This document shows positions 36,192-47,587 of a stretch of DNA of 64,000 nucleotides, one piece after another. The position numbers and the translations under genes were made by a program. Every line of letters begins with the position of its first letter. Position 1 is the first letter of the stretch. The DNA is from Diplodia intermedia (lineage: Eukaryota > Ascomycota > Dothideomycetes > Botryosphaeriales > Botryosphaeriaceae): contig JAKEKT010000034.1 in assembly GCA_021495925.1 (NCBI GenBank), positions 279,599 to 343,598 of the forward strand, given 5' to 3'. The notes under the pieces were generated by a model. The model did no database searches and was not told where the DNA came from. It worked only from the letters and a program-made list of their open reading frames with translations.

Positions 36192-38682
36192 TTTAAATAC
36201 TTTAGACTAAAGCGAATTAGATAGATTCGTTATAACGCGAAGCGCGCGTACTTTTATAATAAGTAAATACTCTAATCGCTCTATATAGTCGTTTTAGATA
36301 GACGTATATAATAAGATAATCTTTTAAATAATATCTTATTATTAAAGATTCTCTTTAAATAGATTATTAAATATTCTCTTATTATTAGATCGTAGAAAGA
36401 TAATTCTTTAATTTAAGCGGTTACGAATAAGTAATAGTATATTTAATATAATATAATTATACTTATACTTATTTAGATAAGTCTCTATAAATATATAGTT
36501 AGTAGCTACGTACTTTAGATAAATAACCTACTAGTACTAGTTATATATAGAGTTTATCTAAATAAGATCTATTAATACTTTAAAGAATAATTTAATCGAC
36601 TTCTTCTTATATCTAGAGAATTACGTAATTAGCTAGTAAGTCTTACTACGAGCGTAAACGTCGTAGTATATAGATATTAGATTTTTAGTAAGTACTACTT
36701 CTTTAACTATATTTAATAAGGTCTAAATAACGTTATTATTTATATAAATAAAGATATTATACTATTATAAAGAAGATAGATTATAAGTAGTAATACTAAT
36801 TATAATTACTATTAATTATACTTTTATATATTTAACGAAGAATTAACCTTCTATATAAGTAAAATTATATATAGAGCTATTATTCTTTTTATTATATAAG
36901 TAGCATTTATTTATATTAATATAAACGTTCTTCTCTTCTATCTTAGTAATAGATAGAAGATTCGCTATAAATATTAGAATATAGGCGGCGTCTCTAAAAG
37001 TAATAATCTTTAGCTTCTTATCTTTTTTTATATTAATAATAACGTTACTAAATAACTTAATTAAAAGTCTATTATTATTATAGATTATAAAGTTATCTAA
37101 ACTAACGTCTCTCTTCTTCGTATATTACTTCTTTATAAAGTAATTATATATATAATATATAGATCTAGTATCGATAAGCTAGAAGCGTTCTAAGATAGTA
37201 GAACTTTTATATCTAGTAATAAATAAAATTAGAAGTTCTTTAGTAGCGTTTACTATTATAGCGGCGAATAAAGTAATAAACGTATAATTATTATTATTAT
37301 ACTACTTATTATTCTTTTTTTTATTCTTATTCTTATTATTATTATTATACTTCTTATTATACTTATTAATAGTATCTTTAAGTATTTTCTTTAGTAAGAG
37401 ATTTTTTTTTAACTACTTATTAACGCGCTTCTAAATCTTCTTATTAGAAGTCTAGTTAGAAGGCTTATTTAATATCTTAGAATTTAGATACTAATAGATC
37501 GCTAGATTTCTATAGTTTCTATTATAAATATACGAGAGTAACTTCTTCTAATATTAATTATAAAGTAATATAGAGAAGATATTACGTCTCTTATCTTTTA
37601 GAGTATCTTATAAAGCTATAGAATTAATAGCGAAGTAGTAACTACGAAAGTTACTTATAATATTATTAATTATTATCTTATTATTATCGCGATAAATCTT
37701 CTTAAGAATTATAATACTATACGCTAAATTATACTCTTTAAGAGAATATAAAAATATCTAAATATCTTTTACTTCTTAAATATTAGATAAATTAATCGCT
37801 TTAGTCTTTATAATAAAGAACTTTTAGCTCTCTATCTATTTAAAAATATTATAGTTATAAGAAGACTTAAAAAGATTTTTAAAATTATTTAAAAGAATCT
37901 TCTATTATATTATATTATTAGATTTTATACGCGTTTAAAGCGCGCGTAGAAGCGTATATAAATAAGAGTTACTAAGACGTTTTAATAGAAGTAATAAATA
38001 TCTTAATACTAAATTTTTAATAAGTAATAAGAGATTATTTATTTTCTTTTCTAGTTATTTATACTTCTTTTTATTATACTTATACTTCTCGTAATATTAT
38101 TTTAGATTCTTCTCGTTCTTATCTTCTTTTAGATAAGACTATTTAGATATCTAAGATTATTTAAAGCGACTCTCTTTAAATAGATTAATATACTAGAAGA
38201 TCGTCGTCTTCTTTACTTATAAGTAAATAATATACTACTAGCTATTCTAGTCTTCTCTCGTCTTAAGTATTATAACGAGCTTAGACGACGTACTACTAGA
38301 TAATATAATAGATAGTACTAGACGATAATTAGTTCTACTAAAGTTAGTATTACGACGAATCGTCTCGTTAAGTTAAAGAATCGATAGATCGTAGATAAAC
38401 TAGAGCGTACTAGTAGATAGTATAACGCTACTATAGCGTATAAATAGTATTATACTAGCTAGAAGCGACTTCTTTAAATATATAAATCTATAAGTAGATG
38501 TTTTAAGCGCTATAGTTAATAAATTAGTATTACGAGAGATATTAAGATCTAAAACGTAGTAACTTTACTTCGCGACTATATATCGTCTAGATATCTTTAG
38601 AATAACGATAATAGTATAAATAGTATCTTAGAAGAGTACGCTAGACGATAGAAAGTATCTACTACGCGGCTAGACTTATAAC

Positions 38683-38830
38683 TATTAGAATTTAAATAAA
38701 TAAGAATATATTTATATATCTATTAGAGGTAAGGTATAAGAAGCGATAGAGGGCTACCTTAGAGGTCGCTTATATATCCTACTCCTCGCTGACTAAGCTA
38801 TCTACTACTGCGAACGCTTATATTCCAACA
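38683..38830 (-). repeat. Right LTR (5' LTR of the element)
   Basis: These 148 bases begin TGTTGGAATATAAGCG on the minus strand. They keep more G and C than the left LTR. The LTR supplies a TAA stop (38820-38818) to the interrupted NLR frame. Confidence 0.92.
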
Positions 38831-41800
38831 TCTTCACTCGCGACATGTAGAACCGTCCGGCAATTCTCATCCAGACGTCGATTTGGGTATATCCCTGCTC
38901 TTACAAGGCGGACCAGATCCGCTTCGTTGCCTTTGTCGCACACACGGGCCAATTGCAAGGTGTTGATCTCCTTGTTGGTCCGCGTATCGGGTTCGATCTC
39001 CTGACATCGCATACCGACCAGCTTCGATCGTACAAGATCTGCAATATCGCCTCTTCCGTCTCTAAGTGCATCCAGTCCCAGATTAGCGGATATTTCGACA
39101 TCTCTGGCGAGAAGCAGCCGGACGACCTCCATATGCCCACCCCGAACTGCAGCCTCAAGGGGGGTTCCCGAATCAGACGTGCTGAATGCCAAATTCTCGT
39201 CCGTCGATAACAAAAATTTGCAAACCTGAGTATGGCCATACTTGCAGGCAACATCAAAGGCTGTGCAGCCATCGTTGCGGGTTTTCGAAACAGTTGCACC
39301 TTCTGACACCAGAATCTTGCAATGGTTCAAAAACCCACGGTACGCCGCAGCAAAGAGTGCAGTTTCTCCAGAGCCCGTTTCCTGGTCGATATTCTGAGGC
39401 CTTCGCTCCGGTCGAAGAAGCCACCTCAAACACTGCGGGTCAATGTTCAATGCTGCGATGTGAAGCGTACCAGCCTGGGGGAATCTAATGTAGGTAGTTT
39501 GGTTCTTGTCTTTGTCCCCATTCGCGCCCGTGGAAAAAATATAGCTCCCGATCATTTTTTCGTTGTAGTCGAATCCTGTCAAAGACTCCAAGATATCCAG
39601 TAAATGTCCACGACCCTGGGATACGGCAAAATGGTGGAGTTGAGCGCCCGAAAATTCTCGAACGAATCGATCAGCGCCGGAATCAAGAAGCAGCTTCAAA
39701 ACGTCTCTGTGTCCATTTCTTGCGGCTGTCAACAGAGGTGGCTCCTCGTGACCTTTCAAACCTCTTTTCTGGTCCATTTTTGCACCGTGATGGATCAAAG
39801 CGTCTGTCATGACAGTCGAACCGACTGAACATGAATGCCATAGCATATCATGACCTTCGTCGTCATAAGCTTCGACATTCACTTCGGCCATTCCAATCAA
39901 GTCGTACGCGAGAGATGGCGTTGAGACAACATGAGGTGTGTGCATCAGTGGGATACGTCCGTGTTGATCCCGTGAAGTTGAGGTGGCGATTTCAGAGAGA
40001 TATCGGGACAGAAGACTCTCAATATCATGCTTTTTGGAATTGCAGATGTGATGTAGGATAGACTTGCTATCTTTGGCAGGAGATTCCAGATCCAATTTGG
40101 GTGTGCTGTCCATCAAGCAACGAAGAAATTCAACGTTGTGGCTTTTTTCGTTGTATACCGCAGTCTCAAGCGGAGTGAAGCCGTAGAGGTCCCTCGCCGA
40201 AAGATCCACGGGGTAATGGAAGAAAAGTTCCGCGATTTTCTGGAACGGAAACCCCGTTTTACATTCTGCAATCCAGTGCAATACGGTCCGGCTTACGTGG
40301 TCTTTTCTGTACAAGCAATGATCCTGCTCATCTGCTTCAATGAGCGTTCGAAAAACATCTTCGAGTAGAGATGACTGAGAGGGAGAAAACGCCGATGGGA
40401 AGGTCTGGTTTGCCAGTTCCATTGTCAGATAAAGGAGTGGCGTGCAGTCTTTTTCGCCTCTTATTCCAAGCAATGTTTTGACCCTTTCTGTGCTACAGAT
40501 GGACTTGAGCACTTCGACTGAATTGCTAGCATCTGGGGAAGTAACACTGTTGGCATATCTTGACAGGAGAACGTGGAGTGGAGTAAGCTTCAGCCGATTA
40601 CATGCCTGCAACGCCGCTGTCATGCTTGTCGTGAACCGGGGATTGTTTGCGATGGCCTGCCAAATGACCGGAGTTGTCTCTTGAGGTGCGTCGTTGAATA
40701 ACGTATGTAGGACATTGTCACCATCCAGATCCTGCCTACTGACGCCATCCTCTTCCTGCAGGAATGTCTCAACTACGAAGCGGGCAAATTGTCCAGGGAG
40801 CTCAAGTTTTCCATAACCAATCTCCAATAGATATTGCAGAGGAGTGGCCCCTTCGTTTGACGGTCGGGTGATTTCCAAGCCTCTTTTGCGCAGGAACCAA
40901 AACATCTGTCTATTCCTTGAACAAATAGCCATATGAACGGCTGTGAACCCATTACTTGCTGTCTTGTGGAGATTGAGCGAAGGGTGAAGGTCCAGAAACA
41001 TTTGTAATATCTCAACTGAACCGACATCGATGGCAATCATCCATGGCGTGTAACCTTCGTTGTCTTCTTTTTCAATGCTCTTTATGGGATCAGGTGAAAG
41101 CTCAAGCATTTTTTGGATCAGTGTTAGATGCCTGTATTCGGCAGCCAAATGCATCGCCGTTTCCCCGAGGTCATGTCCTTTGTGAGACAAGTCGGCTCCT
41201 TCCTGAATGAGGTACTCGATAACCTTGCTGTGGGCGTGTGGTGTTGCTTCGAGCACAAGTTCAGAAAGAAAAGTCTTTCGTTTAGCTCCGGTAAGATTCT
41301 GCAGTCCGGACAGCATCTGGATCATCCTTGACAGTTGGCCTTTCAGAGCAGCTGATTTTATCATCTCCTGGTAGTCATGTTCCAGGTAGATGGCATTGGA
41401 TCCTGATGCGCTGGCGCGATGAAGGGCATAGGCTTCGTCTTTTGCAGGCCCCATAGCTTCCAGAAGATCGGATGTTGGATCAAGGTCTTGTTTCTCCAGA
41501 AACTGTCGCAGAGCAAGTAGGACAGTCTCTGATCCCGTGTCTACCGCGAAACGAATGATTGTTGCAGTAAGTGGGCAGCCGGCTTCCACAAGAATTACTA
41601 GCAAACGTGCATCGTCATGAAAGATTGCACCTTGCACAGCGAAACTCGCATGCAGATCATACACAACACCGTTCCGAACCAGTCTCTCCGCTGCCCTTTG
41701 TCGGTCTTCTGACCTTGGAAGTCCTTTCTCCTGTCTTGGTGGGAGAATCGGCCAGGTGATGCACACAATAGGTGGTCCGAGGAGTGCACTATCTTGGTTT

Positions 41801-44083
41801 ACGTCCTGACCTTTCCCAACAAGTGTGTCAATGACATCGTATAGCCCGCAAATGCAAGCAAGGTGTAGCGGATTGACGGTGGCTATGTGCGGGTGAACTT
41901 GACTAGGAGTTTCTACATTGACATAATGCCGAATCCAGGAGTAGGCCCAAAGCACGAAGTTGTTGCTCTTCTGGGGCTCAAATAAGCGTTCCACCAAGTA
42001 AGGCACTCGGCTCGGCTCTTCAACGGAATTTCGAGCATGATAGGTCCAGTTAAGTGATGCGTAGGAGTATAAATGGCTACTCTGGATCGTGCTGTGAATC
42101 GTCTCCTCGGATTGAGTGTACTCTTGATTGAAATTCTCCATAAGGAGATAGGTCAAGCAAGTTTCGGCCAAGTAGGCATGACTGCAATTTTCGTCGAGTC
42201 TGAATTTTGCGAGAGGGCCGGCATCCAAGGCGATGGTTCCCAGAAACTCCTTGATACTTAAATGGCTGAATGTGAGGACTCCATTGTCTTCCTTGATCAA
42301 GCTGTCGTAATGACACAATATCTTTCCCATGTCCATAGGTTCGTCAAAAACGGTGTCATCTTGCTCGATAGCAATGGCATGAGAGACCTCCGTAACGGAT
42401 AGTGGGCGAGCGGCAAAAGCAATGCAGCGCAGTGTTCGTTCTAGGTAGAGTGACATGTCACCACGAGCAGTCTCGATCGCTCGGAGAAGGATCCTCTCGT
42501 AGGTCTGGTGGAGATCGGGTGGAAGCTGTTTCAGGGCTTTTCGGATCTTTCCATTCGACGGCAAAGATGACAGGTAATCCAGTTGGCATCTATGTATTCC
42601 ATTAGTGTATTTCAGAGATACATTGGAGTCAGCCGCTTACTTGACCCATTGGAACCTTTTCAGCCGCTTGTTAGCCTTGTTTCAGCTTGGATCAGGAACC
42701 TGAGTTTTTTTTTTTTACTTACATTCCGCCTGAGTGCTCGACCAGATATTCAAGGATCTCATCTTTTAGACTAGAGTTGTTTGCGCCAACCATATTGAAC
42801 CGTGGTGCCTCCAACTGGGCCGCTACATGTAACCTGACATCTGAAATGGGCGCATTGACCTCGGCAACTTCAAATTCAGTAAGCTGACTTCGAATTTCTC
42901 TCTCATCTCGGCTGGTGAGCAAGACTCTGATGGAACTGTTTTCTGCGTTTGCCAACTCGGACAGTATCTGAGCCGTCCCGGATCGACTTTCGAGACACTC
43001 ATCAAGACCGTCTACCACAATGAACGTGGTATCGAATTTCCGTGAGATGCTCCAAATCAAATGGAGGAGAGACTCATTGTTTGCAGTGAACTTGTCGAAA
43101 GATGTGTGCTTTTCGTAAAATTCTTCCAATTCGGCAAAAGAATTGTCATTTTGAAGTGCAAGTTGCCTCGCAAGGGATCCGAGGATGTTACGGGCACCTT
43201 GAGTGTCCGAATTGTCATGCTCACAGAAAAAGAATGCGCTTGCAACATTCTGCGTTCGAAGGGCGTTGATGAGTTCGATGACGGCAGCACTGAGAACTGA
43301 CTTTCCAGCACCAGGTATGCCATACAACCAAAGACTCGCATGGTCTTCTGATAGGAAGTTTTGAAAGTGTTGACCCTTCAGAAACCATGTCCCCGTGCCT
43401 TGCTGACGAAGTTGAAGATGTCTTCCAAGTGCATCCTGCGGTTCGATTTCACTGAAGTCCTTCATCATTTTTGTCTGCTTCTCGCTCAATTGACGTTTGC
43501 TCTCTTGGATCTGCCCAGCTCTGATCTCGGCCTGCGTCTTCCTCAGCTCGTCAAGGTGACGGGAAAATGTGGTCTGCCTTCTCAACACTTCTACGAGTGC
43601 CGTCATAGAGTCTGTTGACATCGCAAGTGCGAGTTGCGATTTGTGGTGCTCGAGATCCTCACAAAGCTTTGCCACCTCTTCCTTGTCAAAATACCAGCGA
43701 GTGGCTTGCTTCAGCCCGCTCCATCTTCTGACCGGCTTCGCAGACACAGAGTAGGCCATGTTTCTTTCTGAGCGAGCAAACCCGTCATGCAGATCCAGTC
43801 TGTGCTTCTTGAGCAGATTGTGAATGGCCTCAAAAGTGTCATTGCAGGCGAAAACGATGTCTCCAGGCTTCGAGTCCCTCTGGAGTTGGTCGTCCATCTG
43901 TTCCATCACCAGGCTGGCACCTTGAAGAACCGAGTAGAGGGAGATGACGCCGTTGTAGAGACCGTTCAACTCGTCTCCGGATCCTTTGAGAGTACTCCTG
44001 ACTTGCTTGATTCCTTTCGCAACATCTCTTGCAAGTAAAGCCAGCCCCGCGACGCTTGCGGCGATGGAGAGAGGGTCTGCCAT
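38818..44083 (-). pseudogene. NACHT-ankyrin NLR (STAND) protein, 3' end displaced by retrotransposon
   Basis: Three exons are inferred: 44083-42723, a 15-nt micro-exon 42655-42641, and 42589 onward. The micro-exon encodes FQWV and links SGGM to KCQLDYLSSLP, a conserved passage after the NACHT domain. Domain order: a fungal STAND N-terminal domain beginning MADPLSIAASVAGLALLA; coiled-coil-like helices (about 150-200); NACHT with P-loop GIPGAGKSVLS (about 253-263) and Walker B FIVVDGLDEC (about 353-362); a helical linker (KALKQLPPDLHQTYERIL); then a long ankyrin array. Such proteins are fungal NLRs tied to non-self recognition and regulated cell death. The frame is open to 38818, where the LTR adds a few codons and a stop, giving about 1,715 aa. 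The original gene continued at 30570-29691 to about 2,004 codons. A truncated protein could still be made. Confidence 0.9.
38831..38835. repeat. Target-site duplication, right copy
   Basis: TCTTC directly follows the right LTR and matches 30571-30575. Confidence 0.9.
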
Positions 44084-45640
44084 TGCGAAACTGGATGCCC
44101 CATACGAGGCGGAGCCCCGCCAAGAAGCGGGGATGACTGTAAGGCCGCAGGAGCGAGAAAAGGAAACAAAAAAAACTGAGGAAGAATGTAAAAATTCTGG
44201 GCAGCCAAAGGCGTTTGGAACCTCGGGGTACCGTATGATGCAACGAAAGAGTAAAGTATGTGCGGAAAGGTGGGAAGGTGGGCGAGGAGAACAGCTCTTC
44301 GACCCCACCTGCTCCGCCACGGAGTGTTCTGCACGCTCGCTAGCTGATAGCCTGATAGACCTTTGGTGGAAATGGGGCTTTCGTGGCTTATGAATACGAG
44401 GAAGTGCTCATTGGTTCTTTCAAAAAGGTTTCAGCTGGCCATTTCCAGCCTTGTGTGCGGACGTTGCATTCATGCATGTCAGCCAGCCTAGGGCTACAGC
44501 AAGAGGGGCGTTGATTGGCAACAACTCTCTACGTCTCATGCAACTTCGGAAAACATAGCCCAATTCGCCTTATTTTGCAGCGCACGATTGCGTGTCACGC
44601 AGAAGCCGAGTGGCCGAGGCCGTGTGAGGCAGACTCGAAGAGAAAGCCATGAGAGTGCCTGCAGGTTCTCCACGAGTCCTTACAGCGAGGTTTTTTATTT
44701 TTATCTTTTTATTCTCCTTTGTTTCTTTCTTTTCACTCTGACCGGACGCTTTAGCAATAAGATACCCATACCAAGTGCCTGAAACGTTTTGCATTGGTAT
44801 TTCGTTCATCCGTACAGCCTTGCGGTGAGCCCAATCGACAAGGTCACAGCCTGCGCCACCCGTAGCCTTGTGGTCAAATGCGGCCACGTTTCTGGCAGAA
44901 ATAGCGCTTACGCCGGTGAAACAAAGCTGGGCAAAGATTAGGCCGATGCATACTGAGCGTAAATATGTTGTTGGGCTCACCAGGCTCATTCTGACGATCG
45001 CAGCCTGCAGCCCCGGCCCCTTCCCCGCCTTTTCCAATTATGGTCGTCTTTCACACACTTTGCTCTGCGATTTAAGTGATTTCGCCAGTAGTATCTTTTC
45101 TGATTAGTGGTTCATTATCAAACAGGCCCAGCGTGATCAATTCCCAGTCCCTACATTGAACGGCTCCAGGAATGCCATATCGGCGGCGTTTGCATCACTT
45201 CCATCCGGTTCCAAGAAAGGGTTTAGGAAAAACGGTCTTGTTCACCCCTATTACAGGTAATTCGTAAGATGCTGATATTGTAAGGGTAGTAAGTATCGAT
45301 TCAGTCAGCTTTATCCTCGATTCTTTGAGTGACGAGAGCGCTCGTGGAGACAAGATTCTGTCTTGAGGGTGGAAGACGCGGTGATTCGTCCTGCATGAGT
45401 GTGGCTTATGGTAGGCTCGACCTATCGATTTCTCACGTAGCTCACAATAACATTGCCGCTTTTAAGCTTTTATCAACCGTACCATTTGACACTGGTAGTT
45501 TCAAATGAGCATCTTGGCTAAAAGTCAAGCCATCAGTTAAACGCTAACGTACTAAAATATGTCCAGGACCCCAGCAATCGAAGTCACTCTTACCCGACCC
45601 CCGATAGCAGGAAAAACCAGTCATACCACGCGCCCTGCGA
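44084..45640. other. Intergenic, NLR promoter; one small candidate gene
   Basis: This region lies between the NLR start and the 3' end of the MDR gene. It holds a weak secreted-protein candidate (listed separately). The remainder, 45040-45640, shows no frame of interest. Confidence 0.5.
44570..44989 (-). CDS. Weak candidate, small secreted protein
   Basis: From the ATG at 44989 the frame encodes about 139 aa. It starts MSLVSPTTYLRSVCIGLIFA, a plausible signal peptide (hydrophobic core CIGLIFAQLCF, possible cleavage after VSA). The next 60 residues are mixed (GAGCDLVDWAHRKAVRMNEI). The C-terminal half becomes Lys-rich over an A-rich run and may be intron or 3' flank. It sits between an NLR and a metabolic cluster. 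No family is recognised. Confidence 0.3.
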   Translation of the reverse strand: MSLVSPTTYLRSVCIGLIFAQLCFTGVSAISARNVAAFDHKATGGAGCDLVDWAHRKAVRMNEIPMQNVSGTWYGYLIAKASGQSEKKETKENKKIKIKNLAVRTRGEPAGTLMAFSSSLPHTASATRLLRDTQSCAAK

Positions 45641-46957
45641 CTAAAGCCTAATCACAACCTTCCCAACATGCCTCCCCTCCCTCAAATACCCAAACGCCTC
45701 CACCGCCTCCTCAAACCCAAACACCCGATCAATCGGCACCCCCAACCCGACCCTCTTCTCCGCCAAAAACGCATTCAACCTCACCATCTCACTCCTCGGC
45801 GCCCCCGCAACGCCCCTACCACCAGTCAGCGGTCAGCCCATCAGCCAACCCCGCCTGATCCCTCCCCCAACCCCACAAACAAGCATGAAAACAGGGGGGA
45901 AACAAAACGTACGCACCGCACAACCACACTCTTAACCAACACCGCCACCCCCCCGCCCTCCCCCGCGCGCCCCCGCCAGAAACCCCAACCAAACTCACAC
46001 TCCCGCCCCTCGCTCGCCAACGCGTCGACGCACCGCCGCAGCGACGCCGGCCCCGCGTTGTCGACGACGACGTTCGACCCCGCGCCCCGCGGTGAGGCGT
46101 TTCGCTTGCGTGTCCCACGCGGGGGTGCGTGGCGTAGTTGATGGCGCCGATGGCGGTGGTGTCGGTGTCGGTGTCGGGGAGTTTGGCGAGGAGCGCGGAG
46201 AGATTGGCGGGTGAGGAGGAGGTGGTGATGGGGGTGGTGGTGCTGGTGGCGAGGCTGAGGAGGAGGGCGGTGAGGGAGAGGCCGCCGGTGCCTGGGGGTG
46301 GGGTGGGGGGTTAGCGCGTGGATGGGTGGGGGGAGGGGGGAGTGGTGCCGGCCTTCGAGGAGGGCGGTTTTGGGGCGCTTCGTGGGCGAGGTGGTGGGGG
46401 AGGGCGACATGGTCAGGGCCAGCCAGGCGGTGATGACGGCGCAGGGGATGATGGAGGCCTGTTGGGGAGCGAGGTGGCAAACGGCGTCAGATCTATCTCA
46501 AACGCATGCACGTCGGAGGGGGCATGTCCAGCGTACGTACTTCCTCCCAAGAAAGATGGTCGGGGATGGGCAGCAGATGCTTCTCCTTGAACACGGCGTA
46601 CCGGCGCAGCACGCCGTCGATCTCGCCGCCCAGCGCCAGGAACGGGCTCTCGTCCTCGTCGACGATGTTGTTGAGGTCGATGGTGTTCGTCACCCGGTCG
46701 CCGGCGCCGAACTGCTTCACCTCGGACCCGGTCTCGATCACCTCGGCGGCGCAGTCGGACGCCGGGATGCCGTGGTCGAGGCTGGGTAAGGGGTAGCGGC
46801 CGTCCAGCATGCCGATGTCGCGGAAGTTGAGGGAGACGGCGTGGATGCGGATGAGGACTTCGTCGGCGGCTAGCGTGGATGGGACCGTCTCTGTGACTTT
46901 TTCGATGGTTCGTGGGAGGGGCCCGGTCGTGCGCCGGTAGGTTGCTGGGGTAGCCAT
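45641..46957 (-). pseudogene. MDR-family zinc-type alcohol dehydrogenase/quinone reductase, frameshifted
   Basis: Exon 1 (46957-46541) encodes MATPATYRRTTGPLPRT and a normal GroES-like half (VSLNFRDIGMLDGRYP, GIPASDCAAEV, GDRVTNTI). Exon 2 (46458-46353) gives ASIIPCAVITAWLAL. The next intron would need a GC donor. From 46291 the Rossmann half is recognisable (GTGGLSLTALLL), but conserved pieces then fall in different frames: INYATHP, AWDTQAKRLTAGRGV, VVVDNAGPASLRRC, GGSVSLVGVSGGG and GVAVLVKSVVVR. Four single-base shifts between about 46130 and 45960 would be needed. A last exon (45815-45641) encodes DRVFGFEEAVEAF and GRHVGKVVI. It is either a decaying gene or has sequence errors in C/G runs. 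By family it would reduce an alkene, ketone or quinone with NAD(P)H. Confidence 0.75.
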
Positions 46958-47587
46958 GTTTGTGGAGATTTAGAAAGACAAAGAATTGGGAGATACTGTT
47001 ACGAATACAAACTGGTAGCAGAGACCTCAAGCCGAATTATATAGACTTCAGTATTTGTCGCATCATCGCGGCAGCAATTGAAATCACACTTGAATTACAA
47101 ATCAATAGCTGCCAATTCTCTGCGGAACGTCCTGAAATCGTCGATCACAGCTTGATTCACTTCTTGAACCACGTAAAACACATCACTGGAGATCCAGTTG
47201 CCGAAAGGTGATGTATACCCCGCGTTGGAGGCATTGAATGTCGTGATCTTGAGATTCCGTCCGGGTTTCGTGCGGGCTTACTTCAGCATGAACTGACAAT
47301 GGGCCAGCACATCTGCATTTGCAGCATCATCGGAACAAAGAGACTATCCAAGCAGCAATAATCCGCGTCGTTAAACATGTCAACCGTATCAGAGCAACAC
47401 AAGGGTTTCCTTTTAGTGGCTCGATGGGCATATTCCGCCCCGCTTACGAAATGTGACTTGTGTATGTATGTACACTATCAGAACATGATTATCTTACATC
47501 GACTCGAACAGCCCTCCAAATTCTTCAAACACTGACGTATTATTTCCCTCGCTTTTGTCCCCCCAAGAAATTAGACCAGGCCACATA
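46958..47587. other. Intergenic gap
   Basis: This is the MDR gene promoter side and the 3' flank of the FAD oxidase gene. It is less GC-rich than the neighbouring genes. I see no gene. Confidence 0.6.

Larger units (their letters stand above)
30576..38830 (-). mobile_element. RIP-mutated Ty1/copia-type LTR retrotransposon
   Basis: This 8,255-bp element is bounded by 148-bp direct LTRs with TG...CA ends and TGTT/AACA inverted tips (partly RIP-changed), and by a TCTTC target duplication. The whole interior is extremely AT-rich with frequent TA steps and stops in every frame, the mark of RIP. On the minus strand, 36191-35930 still reads as the integrase-to-RT linker of fungal copia elements: AAAYILNK, KAYALNKLI, ERAF and RDVTFN, interrupted by RIP-type stops. 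This sets the direction: the 5' LTR is on the right, the 3' LTR on the left. A primer-binding-like GTTATAAGTCTAG follows the right LTR and a purine-rich tract (GCGAAGAAGA) precedes the left LTR. The element cannot be active. It lies inside an NLR gene. Confidence 0.92.

Noticed and set aside
30540..38830. Reading the AT-rich block as a centromere-like or AT-isochore region
   Set aside because: It has exact LTR ends, a 5-bp target duplication and copia integrase traces, so it is a single inserted element.
38683..38830. Treating the 148-bp end repeats as duplicated ankyrin coding sequence
   Set aside because: The frame reads through them for a while, but the TG...CA ends, equal lengths and flanking TCTTC show LTRs.
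44595..44680. A tRNA-like stretch (GTGGCCGAGG followed by GACTCGAA)
   Set aside because: No acceptor or anticodon stem can be paired and no T-loop sequence is found at the right spacing.
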